Below, piece by piece: positions 34,201-46,458 of a stretch of 64,000 nt of DNA (the stretch's first letter is position 1; each line of letters opens with the position of its first letter). Source of the DNA: Fremontodendron californicum. Its lineage: Eukaryota > Streptophyta > Magnoliopsida > Malvales > Malvaceae. A model generated the notes under the pieces. The model saw only the letters and a program-made list of their open reading frames with translations. It did no database searches and was not told where the DNA came from. The position numbers were made by a program, and so were the translations under genes. Location of the stretch: the NCBI GenBank assembly GCA_030761205.1, contig JAULJL010000032.1, positions 9,801,134-9,865,133 of the forward strand, written 5' to 3'.

Positions 34201-37200
34201 ATCATCCAGGTGGTGTTTGGTATAGAGGACCTCCAGCAGGTCCTCCATATGGGCCGCCACCTATTGCTCCTGGGGGCTTTCCTTTGGAACCATTTCCTTA
34301 CTATCGACCTCAGATTCCAGGTAGTGCTCTTGCTAATCCACAGCTAGTTCCTCCTCCAGGAGTGGGACCAAGGGGATCTCATCCAAAAAATGGAGATATG
34401 TACAGAGGCCCTATGCCTGATGCTTTTGTCTGCTCAGGTATGCCAATTAGTCCTGCTTTTTACCCTCGTCCGGTTCCGTTGGCCTATGAGGGCTACTATG
34501 GTCCTTCCATGGGCTATTGTAATTCAAATGAACGAGATATACCATTTATTGGAATGCCAGCCATCCTTTCTGCTCACAACCGGTATCCAGGTCCAAATGC
34601 TCCAGATCCTGGTGGTTCCCATGCCCCCAGACCCAGTGGCTATGGTCCTCTGGGAAAAGCATTGGCTGCGGATCATTTGGAATCTGGCCATCCTCGTGAT
34701 ACACAAGGACCGTACAAGGTTCTTCTAAAGCAGCATGATGGTTGGGAAGGAAAAGATGAAGAGCACAGGTCAGAGGATAATGCGACAACCAGTGTTGAGA
34801 ATACTGATCAGAAGAGAACATCATTATGGGAAAATGACTGGAAAGCAGATCAGAGAAAGGAGGAAGATGTGAACATAAGGACAGTTGTTGAAGAAGCTCC
34901 CACTCAGGTTATTGACTACCACGGAGTTGATCCTATGTTGGGCAAAGTGAAGTCATCTGAAGGTGTGGAAAATGCTAAGGCATATGGCGGCATCGCAGCG
35001 AAGAAAATGGATCATTCAGAAGTCCCTGCTGCCGCAAAAGATTCCAGTCTAATTCTGAAAATAGAGGGTTTAAATGCAAAGGCTCGGGCCTCTGATGGAC
35101 GATATGAGTCTATATCTGTTTGCAGTAGGGAGGGGCAGAAAAATAAATCTCAAGTAGTTAATGCAAAGGCTAAGCATTTCGCAAATGAACTTGCAACTGG
35201 TTCTCGTGCTGTAATTCCTGATAGAGCGCCTGCTTCTGCAATGAATGGACCTACCTCTAATGAAGTAGGTGTTTCAGCTGGAGATAAGAGCCTTCATTTG
35301 CCAGCTGTTGCTGGAGCAGGCATAAACAGGTTGCTCTTTTCTAGCTGCTTTTATTTGATAATTTGTCTATTGTTTTCTATGTTGAAGAAAATACTTACAT
35401 GCAGATTTACAGGAGATGTACCCATAGTATGCATGGTAGAACTGATCATCGAGGCAGGGGAAGATTCAATTCTCAAGATGTTGATGGGTGGCGGAAGAAA
35501 CCTCCATTTTATGATTCGCCAAATTTAAAATCCACCACACATTCTGAAAATCCATCTGACACAAACGTGCAAGACTATATGTCATTAGAGGCTTCAAAGA
35601 AGTCTGGATCATATCCCCAAGCAAGAGATGAGGGAGAGTCCATGCCACCTGTACATGATTCAAGTGATAGCCAAGCTCAGGTAATTTTCTTTATATTATA
35701 TGCCTGGTTGTTTTGTAGACCTGAAATTTAATGTACATGTATTTGAACATTTTATTCAGCGTTCCATGATGAGGGAACTTGCGAAGCAGCTTGTCAAACA
35801 ACGACAAAAAGAGGACGAAGAGCAGGCTAGAGACCAGAAGTCTAAGGCTCTCACTAAATTGGAAGAGTTGAACAGGCGTACACAAACAGATGAAGGTTTA
35901 ACTCAGAAGTTGGAATCTGTTCCAGATAGTGCTGTCCAGAATAAGCAAGAAGAATCCCAAACTCTCACTGAAGAAACTATCCTCTCTAGCAGATCTGAAG
36001 TAACAAGCTTGATTTCTAACCCCACTGTCGTTGCAGATGCTGGCCAAAGCAGCACTTGGGAACTTGAAAAGCCCACTGTTTTGTCCAATCAACAACCTTT
36101 GGTGTCAACAGTGAATGTCCATATGGCAACTGCAGATACACACAACCATTCTTTGCCCTTCCAACACAGAGATAATAATGCTGATGCTGCTCTCTATAAT
36201 CACCCACAGGTTAGCGATGGTAGCACTTCAAAGCAGAAGCGTATGGGCTATAAAAAAAAGGATTATAATTTGTTAGATAAGAGTTCCACTGAGAAGTATA
36301 TTTCTGCAAGTGCAACTGAATTGTCAAATATTCGTACTGATGCAGCAGCTGATGTGGCTCCATCTGCTGAGGCTGTTATAAATGAGATTGCCTCAATCTC
36401 TAAGTCTATTTCTACACAAAATGTTGTGAATGAGCCCTCAATGCACCAGAAAAGGAAAAATAACAGGAGTGGCAAGAACAAGCACAAAGTGGAGGAGGCA
36501 TCATCTATGGCTCTTTTACCATCGGAGATTTCAAAAGAAACAAATCTTACAACTTCTGTTGAGGGTTCAAAGCCAAAGTCTTCTGAATGTAAGTTGGATC
36601 CTAGCTCATTTCAGTCTCTGACTGATTCGAAGGATGGAAATCAGTGTTCAGAGCAGGACTCAGCTTTTCCTAATGAAGAAGCCTATGTCCGAGTGAATAA
36701 CCAGTGGAAATCTCAGCATTCTCAGAGGATGCCACAAAATCCACAAGCTCATAGATCTGCAGTCCATAGTGGTGATGCTGTTGTCTGGGCACCTGTGCAG
36801 TCACATAACAAAGCTGAGGCTACTGAAGAGGTCAGCCACAAGTCGGTAGTTGAGGCTGTTGTTCCACAGGCCAAGAATTATGCTCAAGTGCAGAACAACC
36901 CAAGAAACAAGAGGGCAGAGATGGAGAGGTACATCCCAAAGCCTGTTGCTAAAGAAATGGCTCAGCAAGTAATTAGTCAGCAACCAGTAGCTCCTTCAGA
37001 CAATCAGATCGCAGCAGATGAGGTCGTGGGAAGAGCAGATTCTGGGTCTCATGGAGTTGAATGTTCTCAACCAGCGGGCACAGCCATGGGGAAGGTAGGA
37101 AGCACTACAGATTCGAGGAATGATGGTAGGCAGAGTAGGCAGGGAAGAGGGCATCGATCTCGGCACCAACGCACCTCAGCTGAAGCAACTTTGCAAGGCT

Positions 37201-38276
37201 TGCAAGATGGACATTATTCCAACCCAAGTAAAAATGCTCAGAAATCAACCGAGCAGAACCAGCACCAGAAGCCTGATTTGAGCCTAGTGAAAGAGCAGCC
37301 CAAGTATGATGAATGGAATACTTCTGATGGTTGGAACATTCCTGAACATCCTGATTCTGTTGTACCACCAGTAGTTCCTGTTGTAAGAGATCAAGGAATG
37401 ACAGGTAGAGGAAAGCGGCATACATTCAAGGGACACAGAGGTGGGGGAAACAATTATAATCTTGATCCCAAGAAAATTAATAATTGTGAAGCTGATAAAC
37501 TTAACCCACAATCTTCAGTCCCTGAGATGGTTCAGTCAGATTCACCTGCTGATTCAAAAGCAAATCGTGGTGCTGGGGATCGATCAACATCTCATTGGCA
37601 ACCCAAATCTTCAGCCACCAATCAAAGAAGCAGGCCTGATAGTGATCAAAATGTTGGGGCTGAAATTGGTAGGACAAACAAAAAGGATTCTATTTTTCAG
37701 GGTAGGGTGTCACATCCATCTCATCCAGAAAAAGAAACCAGTGAAGGTATGACTCATCCTCTTAAAGATCAATACATCTCTGGAAAAATAAGTGTTGAAG
37801 AAGCACATAATGTTGGGTATCATGACTCTAAGACGGAAAGGAAATTAGCTTCACTTAAAGGAGGCCCACAATCTCCAAACCAAGTTCCTGGTCTTCCGGT
37901 CAAAGCACCTCCAGCGCATGTGGGTACTAGAAATGAGCAGCGTTCAACGGCAAGGTTTTGCAAAAATGGAAACCAGAATAACCCTTTTGGCAAAGGGCAT
38001 GAATTTCGTGGTGATTGGGGCTCAACTGGTCAAGAAATGAAGCAGCATAACCCTCCTACAAACCGTGAAAGGCAGAGGCACAATTCACACACTGAGTACC
38101 AGCCAGTTGGACCCCAAAATAACAGTAGAGCAAATAATCCTGACGGACCAAAAGATGGTTCTCATGGTACGGGTGCAAGGTTCAGGGAGAGGGGTCAGAG
38201 TCACTCAAGGCGTGGTGGGGGAAACTTCCACGGACGGCAAAGTGGCACTGTTAGAGTAGATGGTGTTTATGATTAG
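31225..38276 (+). CDS. MOS1: MODIFIER OF SNC1 1 (MOS1)-like protein, BAT2 N-terminal domain
   Basis: Nine coding exons: 31225-31256, 31988-32068, 32177-32221, 32353-32722, 33206-33308, 33815-33892, 34006-35329, 35413-35680, 35760-38276. All introns are GT-AG, phases agree, and the total is 4818 nt, 1605 residues plus stop. The start ATG follows a UTR acceptor at 31179. The N-terminus (residues 1-190) is the BAT2-type domain: MTVLGKVSVPKPINLPSQR, LDPNVEIVPKGTLNWGSKSS, GDFPTLGSEK. A Pro/Gly-rich segment follows, a charged predicted coiled coil opens exon 9 (MRELAKQLVKQRQKEDEEQ), and the C-terminus is RG-rich (RRGGGNFHGR). In Arabidopsis MOS1 is a nuclear protein affecting expression of the NLR gene SNC1, flowering and the cell cycle. 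The ORF is intact and appears functional. It is the only conventional host gene I can support here. Confidence 0.93.
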
Positions 38277-38600
38277 TGAGGAAGTAATTCAGGATGGGTT
38301 TTTAATTTTGTAGAAAACCGCCCTGCCATGAACAACACTCTTTTGATCCCTCATATTTTCAGGTATTTAATGAGTAGGCAGCATTTTTCAGTTGTAAATA
38401 CTATTAAATCATCTCTGAACTGATGGTATATGCATTGAGCAGGGGGCAAGGAGAAAAGCAGATGGTGCCTATGCAAAACACCATATCCGTATATATTTGT
38501 ATTTTTTTTTTTTTTTTTGCTCACAGTTTGTATACTATGGAACCTTGGGCACATTTGCTTGAGCCTTGTATTTGGAATGAAGTAGCGAAGAAGCTTTAGT
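38277..38600 (+). other. 3' UTR of the MOS1-like gene
   Basis: Non-coding sequence after the TAG stop. No canonical AATAAA is close; ttgtatttggaatgaa at 38565 may serve. A poly-T run lies at 38501-38518. The end is uncertain. Confidence 0.4.
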
Positions 38601-38615
38601 CTCCCACTTCATTTT

Positions 38616-38618
<3 letters not shown>

Positions 38619-38686
<68 letters not shown>
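38619..38686. repeat. Compound microsatellite (CT)17(AT)17
   Basis: 34 bases of CT repeats (38619-38652) followed directly by 34 bases of AT repeats (38653-38686), just downstream of the MOS1-like 3' end. Likely polymorphic. Confidence 0.97.
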
Positions 38687-38688
<2 letters not shown>

Positions 38689-38705
38689 TAGAATGTACTC
38701 GTGGT

Positions 38706-38787
38706 ACACAATTTAATGTTTGATTTTTTTTTTTTAACATCACAATTTAATGTTTGATTTTTTTTTTTTAACATCAATTAACATGTT
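38706..38787 (+). repeat. Direct duplication of about 40 bp
   Basis: cacaatttaatgtttgattt plus a T run and aacatca occurs twice in succession. Confidence 0.9.
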
Positions 38788-39212
38788 TTTGTCTATACAG
38801 TTATTTACATTTTTTTTTTTTGGGGAAAGTTCTGGTCTTTGAACGAGGATAAGTAAACAGACGAACTCAAGTAAGAAAACATAAAAAAATTGGTAATTTC
38901 TGATGTCTTACAATTATTGATAGAGATTAAGGCATGGTAGGGTTGATCAACAACGGTGTAAGGTGACACAAATTCTAATCAAGCCCTAATTGTGTGACAT
39001 TAGAAATTAGTTGATCAGGTACTTGACACTTCCTCCTTTTCAGAAAAAATACTATTTTAATTTGATTTTTTGATTAATTATTTTAAATATTTGATTAAAT
39101 TAATTTTAACAAATACTATATACTCTAAAACCATTTTATTCAAAAATTTAATAATTAATAATGACTTATAAATATAGTAAAAAAAAAAAACTCAAAATCA
39201 AACATTAATTTG

Positions 39213-41035
39213 GAGTTAATAGTATCAATGATTTTCAAATTTTAAGGCATATTTTATATTAGTTTTCAAATTTCAAAACGTATCAATCAAATTCTTGATC
39301 AAAACCGTTAGAGTATGCGTTAAATGACAGATGGCATTTGACGTGTAAATTACAAAAATGTCATTTGCTGATGTGGTCATTCTTTTTGTCTTGAGTTAAT
39401 AGCACCAATGGTTCCCAAACTTTAGGGTATATTTTATATTAGTTTTCAAACTTTAAAAGGTATCAATAAGATCTTTTATTCTTTTTTATATTTTTCTTTC
39501 TCTTTTTCATAAATAAATACAAAAAATAAAAAAATTTATATTATAATTTAAAATAATTTTTTGAAAATATAATTAATTTATAAACATATAAAATATTTAT
39601 TAAAATTAATTTTATAAAAACTATTTTTAATTTTTTTGTTTCTTTCCTTTCTCTCTCTTTTTTTTTTTCATTTTATATTCTTTATAAATAAACTAAAACA
39701 TAAATAATAATTTATATTATATTATATTAAATTAAATTAATTTTATAAATATTAAATAATTTATTAAAAATATAAAATATTTATTTACATTAATTTATAA
39801 AAATTATTTTAAGTTTTTTTTTTTTTTTACTTTTTTTTTTCTTGTTAACAAATAAATACAAAGAAGAAAAAAAAATTATAATACAATTTAAATTTAAATT
39901 TAAATAATTTATAAAAATATAAAAATATTTATTTACATTAATTTATAAAAATAAATTTTCTATTCTTTTTTATTTACTATTACAAATAATTAAATAATAA
40001 TTAATTATTTTATAATAATTAAATAATTTATAAAAAAAAATAATTTATTTAGAAATAGAAAAAGGAAAATAAAATAAATAAGAAAAAGGAAAATAAAATT
40101 TATTTTTCATTATAAAATTAATGTAAATAAATATATTATATTTTTATAAATTATTATATTTTTTAAAATTTCATTTAAATTATAATTTAAATTAATTTTA
40201 TAAATATATATTATAAATTATAATAAATTATATTATAATTTAAATTAAAGTTTAAAAAATAAAATATAAATTTAATTCCTTTTCCCTTTTTCTTCTTTAT
40301 AAATATATAAAAATAAAAATAATTTATATTATAATTAAATTAAAATTTAAAAAATAAAATAATTTATAAAAATATAATATATTTATTTACATTAATTTTA
40401 TAATAAAAAATAAATTTTATTTTCCTTTTTCTTTTTCTAAATAAATTATTTTTTTATAAATTATTACAAAAAAATTTATTTTTATTTAATTATTTATAAC
40501 AGTAAATAAAAAAGAAAAGAAAATTTATTTTTATAAATTAATGTAAATAAACATTTTTATATTTTTTATAAATTATTTACTTTCTTAAATTTCAAATTTA
40601 AATTGTATTATAAATTATTATTATTTTTCTTTTTATTTATTTATTAACAAGAAAATAGGAAAAATAAAAAAGAGACAAAAATAAAAACAAACTTAAAATA
40701 ATTTTTATAAAATTAATATAAATAAATATTTTATATATTTAATAAATTATTTAATATTTATAAAATTAATTTAAAATAATATAAATTATTATTTATGTTT
40801 TAGTTTATATAAATAATATAAAATGAAAAAAAAAAGAGAAAAAGGAAAGAAACCAAAAAAATAAAAATAGTTTTTATAAAATTAATTTAAATAAATATTT
40901 TATATGTTTATAAATTAATTATATTTTTAAAAAATTATAATTTAAATTATAATATATATATATATTTTGTATTTATTTATAAAAAAAGATAAAATATAAA
41001 AACGAATAAAGAATAAAGGATCTGATTGATACCTT
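39213..41035. repeat. Very AT-rich dispersed repeat, copy 2 (inverse of 8940-9989)
   Basis: Begins gagttaatagtatcaatgat; a second partial start, gagttaatagcaccaatggt, occurs at 39393. Then follow about 1.5 kb of A/T-only sequence and a remnant of the inverted terminal block at about 41010-41035 (ggatctgattgatacctttt). The terminal block includes aatgacagatggcatttgac and is the reverse of 9790-9989. This looks like a non-autonomous DNA transposon with duplicated left end, decayed and without coding capacity. Confidence 0.6.
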
Positions 41036-41041
41036 TTGAGA

Positions 41042-41162
41042 TCATAAGTAAGGTAAAATCAAAGTATAACACTCCTCATATAAGATCAAAGTATAACATT
41101 CCTCATAAGCTAACTAATGATCTTATATGAGCAATGTTATACTTTGGTTTTACCTTACTTAT
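41042..41162. repeat. Foldback/hairpin repeat with arms of about 47 bp
   Basis: The left arm (41042-41088, with ataagtaaggtaaaatcaaa and gtataacactcctcatata) is nearly the reverse complement of the right arm (41114-41162, with tgatcttatatgagcaatgt and ggttttaccttacttatgg). The loop holds a direct repeat of aagtataacattcctcata. Could be a MITE or a remnant of an LTR. Confidence 0.8.
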
Positions 41163-41396
41163 GGTCCTACCCATGGATACTCCATTAGGGTCCTTTTAGA
41201 TATAACATACTTCATTCGGGTTCTTTTGTATATAACATGAGACACATGAAGATGCATAAGTAACGGGTATAGGATTCATCAACTTCAGTGGTCAATAGAA
41301 TATCTCATTTAGTCTTGCAAGTATTAACTCAAGAATATTTGTCCAAATGGAATAAGGTTTAGAATAGTTTTAAAAGCTTATTCGAGAGTTAATAAC
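41163..41396. other. Intergenic or old LTR flank, nothing assigned
   Basis: Sequence with gatataacatacttcattc/ggttcttttgtatataac near-repeats. It may be the left half of an old LTR that received the CACTA element, but no terminus is visible. Confidence 0.4.
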
Positions 41397-42827
41397 TAAC
41401 ACTACAAGGGAACATGTTTTTCCAAACGAAAAAATTTCCGTTAGAAATGTTCCGTCAGAAATAATCACTTATTTTCAACAGAATTTGTCCCATTTGCGTC
41501 TGAAAAATATATACTGACTAAAAAATTTTTTGTGACCAAAAAAATTATTGGCGACAGTATTTTTATGTTTCAGGTGGAATATTTGTGATGGAAACGAATC
41601 TGTTGCTGAAATCCGTCGAAAAAACTTTGGTCCGTGGTTGTTCCCGCCAAACATTATTGAGGAAATTTCCTGTTTATTGCGACAGAAATTCTGTCGGTAA
41701 TTTCCTATAAGATAATTTTTTTTTTAGCTTGAAAAAAACATTTTCAACGAAAAATTTCGTCAAAAAAAACTTTGTTGACGATGAAATTTCGTCAAAAAAG
41801 CATTCCCGACGAAATTTTCCATCGGTAATAACTATTACAGACGAAAATAATGATTCCAACAAAAAATTATGCCGGTAAATATCTGCCTACCACTTTAAGT
41901 GGTAGGTGGAATATTCCGACAAAATATTCCGTCGAAAATTTAAAAATTGGCAGAAAAAGAATCAAATTTTGGGAATTTTTTTTAGCGATGAAACAAAAAT
42001 TTTGTTGCTTACAGTTAAGCTTGTGCGTGTATAACATCTTTTTTTTCTCTCTTTTTCTATCTTCCTCCTTGCACCCGTCCCCTTCTTTTCCCCTGCACCG
42101 CCTTTCCCTCGTCATCTAGCAGCACCGTCGCTGTCCGACCTGCCCTCTTTTTTTTTTTTTTTTCTCTTTCATCTCTTTTTCCTTTCCTTTCATATTCTTT
42201 TTCTCCTCATTTCGTTTTCGGCCTGTACACCTTCGACACTTCGCTAGCCGCCCAAAAGTCCCCCTTCCGTCCCTCCTTCCTCCTACATGTTAAGTAATAC
42301 AATTTTTTTTTTATTTGTTGTATTGTTGTTATTTTTATTTTTATTTTTTAAAAAAAATTGTTGTTATTATTATTTTTCTAATATTTTTTCTGTTTGTTTT
42401 GTATTATGGTTTTTTATTGTAATATATATTTTAAATTTGATGTATATTATATTATATTTATTAATATTTATATATTATACAATTTTTGCAGGATATTTTT
42501 CGAGATTGTGATTTCTTGCAATCTTAGTTATTGAGATAATTTTATTTAAGTTTTAATAATATTTGTGCTTGTGTTATTGAGGTCATTTGAATCTATAGAA
42601 CATAATATATTGGTGGATTTTGTGCTTGTGTAAAATATTTCTGCTTGTGTTATTGATTCAATATATTGAGGCTTGCTTAAAATGTTTGTGTTTTGTGAGA
42701 ATGGTTGGTTGTGCTTACACTAAGGTAATAGGATTATGTTTAGGCTCTATAGTCGTAATATGGACAATGTGGTATATTCCGAGAATTTGATGTTTTCGAA
42801 TTTGGCATAATGAATTAGGCTTGGACG

Positions 42828-44260
42828 ATGGGTATAGATAAGTCTTGGATGTTTTATCAGTTAGATATAAATGTATATATTACTAATGAGTTTTTGAACC
42901 GAGTCGAGAAATTTTAGCTTTTGTATTTTCTTAGACCGAGTACATGAGCGAGAATAGAAATAGATATCCTTGTCCTAAGTGTCAGAATAATATATTTGTA
43001 GAAGTCGATTATATGTGTAAGCTCCTTTATTTTTGTCGTACATAGTGGAAAGAAAGCACAAGGTGTAATATAAGCTGCTTTCAAAGCGGCCAGTAGGCGA
43101 CAATGATGTCTAAGGGCCCTTCGTTGCCGTCTATGTCCATTTAGTTGCCTCCCTCATACCCCTTCCCCTCCATGGCTCTTACGGACATAGACTAGTATCT
43201 GGTCAATGACCTCCCACCTATGGATGTCCCTGATGGTAATGAACCAGGGACCGAGGTACTTGAATTAGAGCTCCCTTAGGTACCCACTAGTGATAGTACG
43301 ACTTTTGACAGTTCAAGGAAATAGGGTAGAGGTCGTACTCAATGTTTGCCGATGCCGACTAATCCACCCAATGAGTTTCTGCCTGCATGTATACAAGACA
43401 CGTGAATTCATTATATTTTCTTAATTTCATTCTTTAATAACTATTAATTAGACTAACTCCCATAAATTAGACTGAAATGCTTTACTTTTTATAGTATTTT
43501 CATGGAGAGTTGTGTCAAATCCATTATTACCTCATTGATCATACACTACTTCAATGGATCGTGCCCGACTTGGGAAAAGGTTCCCTCCAATGTCAAGTAT
43601 TCCATGTGGGATTTATTTCAAGTATCATTTGCTTTTATAAATATATATCATTATTTTAATTTACTTAGCCAAACATTTTTTATATATACTATCTAATATT
43701 ATGTCATTGTAGCAAAAATACATGTGGTCTCCTGAACAAACACCTCTTGTTAAAAAGTTATGGGAAGCCACATGTAAGGAACGAATGAAGGACATGCTAG
43801 GAACTGAGAGGGAAATGCTATGGCCGTATTTGTGATTGATAAAATAGAAGAATGCAAAGGATATATATGTGACTAGATAGTTGTTGATGTTTGGAATGAA
43901 TTTATTGACAGCGTATGGAATACTGATGCTTGGAAAAGAAAGTTCTAACAGGCGAAAGCTAATCGGAACACGAAAAAGGAAGTATTACAAAACACAGGAG
44001 GATCAACTCATTTTTTACGTCATGCACACCAGATGGTAAGAACTTTTTACATTTTCGACGTAATTTGTATATTGAAAAGTTTATATTAAACTATGTCTCA
44101 TTAAGTGTTTTATACAAATAACTATGTGTTGTGAAATTTAATTGAATGTATTCACAAGTTATGAATCGTCAGCTATCTTCAGAGAAGTATTTGATCGCAC
44201 CCACAAACGTGCAGGGGGCGCGGTGATTACATGGACAATAAATCCAAAACTGTTAGTGAG
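42828..44260 (+). pseudogene. CACTA transposase-region relics (Transpos_assoc and Transposase_24-like)
   Basis: From 42828 the frame reads MGIDKSWMFYQLDINVYITN then EFLNRVEKF and a stop, matching the N-terminal Transpos_assoc-type domain. Near 43500-43660 an ORF reads SIITSLIIHYFNGSCPTWEK, and further down come NTKKEVLQNTGGSTHFLRHA (about 43960-44030) and SAIFREVFDRTHKRAGGAV (about 44170-44230). Those resemble the second, Transposase_24-type protein of plant CACTA elements. The segments are in different frames with stops and introns between, and the catalytic TNPD core is absent. Only relics remain. Confidence 0.72.
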
Positions 44261-44707
44261 CCTTTAACTTTATAATTTTTTTTACATTACTTAATTATCT
44301 ATACTTTCTATTTCCTATAACCGAATAGTTTATATGTCGATTATAATTTATTCAATTCACTATATTTTAATGTTTGAAATTGTAGGAAAGCTATAATGCT
44401 TCTTTATAGCAAAGGTATGGTGATGATTCATCTATATATCTGGAGTTCGATCATTAGGCTTGGTCTCAAGCTATTGGGGGCATTCAAACTACTCAGACTC
44501 ATATTTATGGGTTTGGAACAAGACCATGTACTCCGGATGTTTTCCCCTATGGCAGCTCTAGGTCAAAAGCAAACAGCTACTCTATATGTGGTCCTTCCAT
44601 TGCACCACAACATGTGGCAATTCAGTCCAAGGCATATAACGCTTGCAGCAAATTTGACAACTTATAAAACGAGGTCAAGGAAATAAATGATGTCTTGCAT
44701 GGCTTAA

Positions 44708-46208
44708 TGATAACTCGTATAATCATATAGTTTTTAGTTATGTTTTATTATTGTTTTGTGTCAAATACGAGTTATTATTGCTTAGTCTAATTGTGTTTAT
44801 GATCGTTTATATTTTTATGTAATTTGGTGTTTTTCACGAGTTTCTTTGAGTGATTTCAGATTACTAGGTTAAATCTAGAATTAAGGGCAAATCCAATTCA
44901 GTTCCAGTTCCGACACCTTTTGCCATATCAGCTATATCTGGAGTTTCACTGAATCATTAAGGCTGAAATTTTTACAGTGCACAGTTAAGAGGCATATCTA
45001 TCTTTTTCATGTTTTACACTTCTTGAAACAGAGTCGTTTTCCCTAGCGAAATCAACCATCAAGTTGGCTGATGTGCAATGACGTCTGTGCTGACCCGTTT
45101 TGGTATGTTGACCATATCTTCTGATCCACATGAGCAAATGATCTGATTCCAACGGCTATGGATCAGTAACTGATAGGGGAATATTTTTCTAGAAGACCAT
45201 TTGATCAGATCAAGCCTCCAACTTTGACAAAATCAATCATCAAGCTGGCTAATCAGAATTGTCATACAATATGACGAAAATTGTTAGAAAAATGCACCCA
45301 CCTATTATACCTACCTTTGAAATTTATAAAGCTTGTCTCTTGTCATTTAGCTCTCCAAAATATGTATAAATAGAGGGCCTTGGATGGGGATTGTACATTG
45401 GTAGGATATTAGCCATTGTAATAAAATTCTCTAAGTTTTCTTCTTCTTTCCTTTCTCTAGTTTTCTTTTTCTTTATTTACTTATGCTTCTTACATTTCTT
45501 TTCATTTTATTCATATCTAGTATGTATTGCTAATCATATTGTTGAGGTGATGAGGTGAAGCCTTTGGTAAATGCTAAGGTTAGTCTCTTAAACATGAGCT
45601 AAAATGAATCATCATTTGTAAACACTAGTATAGATAATATTTTCTTTTGGTTTAAAATCATACTTGCAAAGTAGGGATCTTGATTCATTATTGACAATGA
45701 AAATGGCACAGTAAATGCTTGGTTTCATAACCTTGATTTGTTGTAGACATATACCTTGGCATAAGGAATGCTTGGACTCTTTTTATGAGTTTTGAGGACA
45801 CCAAATGAACATAATATCATATGCTATGGACATTGGACAATTTGGACTGAATTGCTAAACCTTCCGATTGGAACCTCCCTTATGTGTGAATTTCAATTGT
45901 GTAATAAAACAAGATTAATCTTAGCATAACACCAAGAGTGGATTCTCTAACCTCAACATCTTTTCTTATTGTTTTTTTTATCTTGTTTAATTTCTTTTAT
46001 GTTATTTTGTTTATTTTGTTCTCTAATATCTTGTTTATCTTGCTTTGTTGTTGATTCCCTAATATCTTGTTTACTTTCTTTTTCTTATATATTTATAAAC
46101 TTATACTTACTAATACGCTTCCCTGTGGTTCGACCTCGGACACCCGAGAATTTATTACTTGAACATAACCTGCACTTGGGTTTACAACTCTTAATTGAGT
46201 CTCCATCA
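44708..46208 (+). repeat. 5' LTR of element B (1501 bp)
   Basis: Starts TGATAACTCG and ends GTCTCCATCA. TATA box TATAAATAG is at 45365-45373, followed by GAGGGCCTTGG. The predicted ORF at 45969 is chance. Confidence 0.96.
45365..45373 (+). promoter_or_regulatory. TATA box of 5' LTR, element B
   Basis: TATAAATAG in a conserved context shared by LTR A and both B LTRs (53538-53546 in the 3' copy). Likely promoter of the element RNA. Confidence 0.8.
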
Positions 46209-46214
46209 AGTTTT

Positions 46215-46232
46215 TGGCGCCGTTTCCGGGGA
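46215..46232 (+). promoter_or_regulatory. Primer binding site of element B
   Basis: TGGCGCCGTTTCCGGGGA, six bases after the LTR end, complementary to the tRNA-Asp 3' end with one mismatch (GTTTCC versus GTTGCC in element A). Confidence 0.88.
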
Positions 46233-46266
46233 GGCAATACTAAGTATATAAGTTTATAAGTATATT

Positions 46267-46366
46267 TATTTTTATTGGCTGGTTATACCGCCAAATTTGT
46301 ATATTAACTTTGTTTTATTTTTATTTGCTGGTTATACCGCCTAATCTGTATATTAACTTTGTTTTA
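46267..46366 (+). repeat. Two ~50-bp tandem repeats in the leader of element B
   Basis: Two copies of a unit with ggctggttataccgcc (second copy tgctggttataccgcc) and gtatattaactttgttttat. It is homologous to the four-copy repeat that in element A lies inside the LTR. Confidence 0.9.
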
Positions 46367-46458
46367 TGCTTGTTTGGCGATGTGATTTTAGATCTCGTCG
46401 TTTAGTTAGATTTTATTGTGAAACTTTTTCAGGTAATCTTTCTAATACAACTCCTACC

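Noticed and set aside
42287..42511. Phe/Leu-rich ORF in CACTA 5' region
   Set aside because: Arises from poly-T sequence; no domain.
45969..46259. Paired ORFs in both LTRs (45969 and 54142)
   Set aside because: Identical because the LTRs are duplicates; hydrophobic TTT/CTT-rich U5 sequence, not coding.
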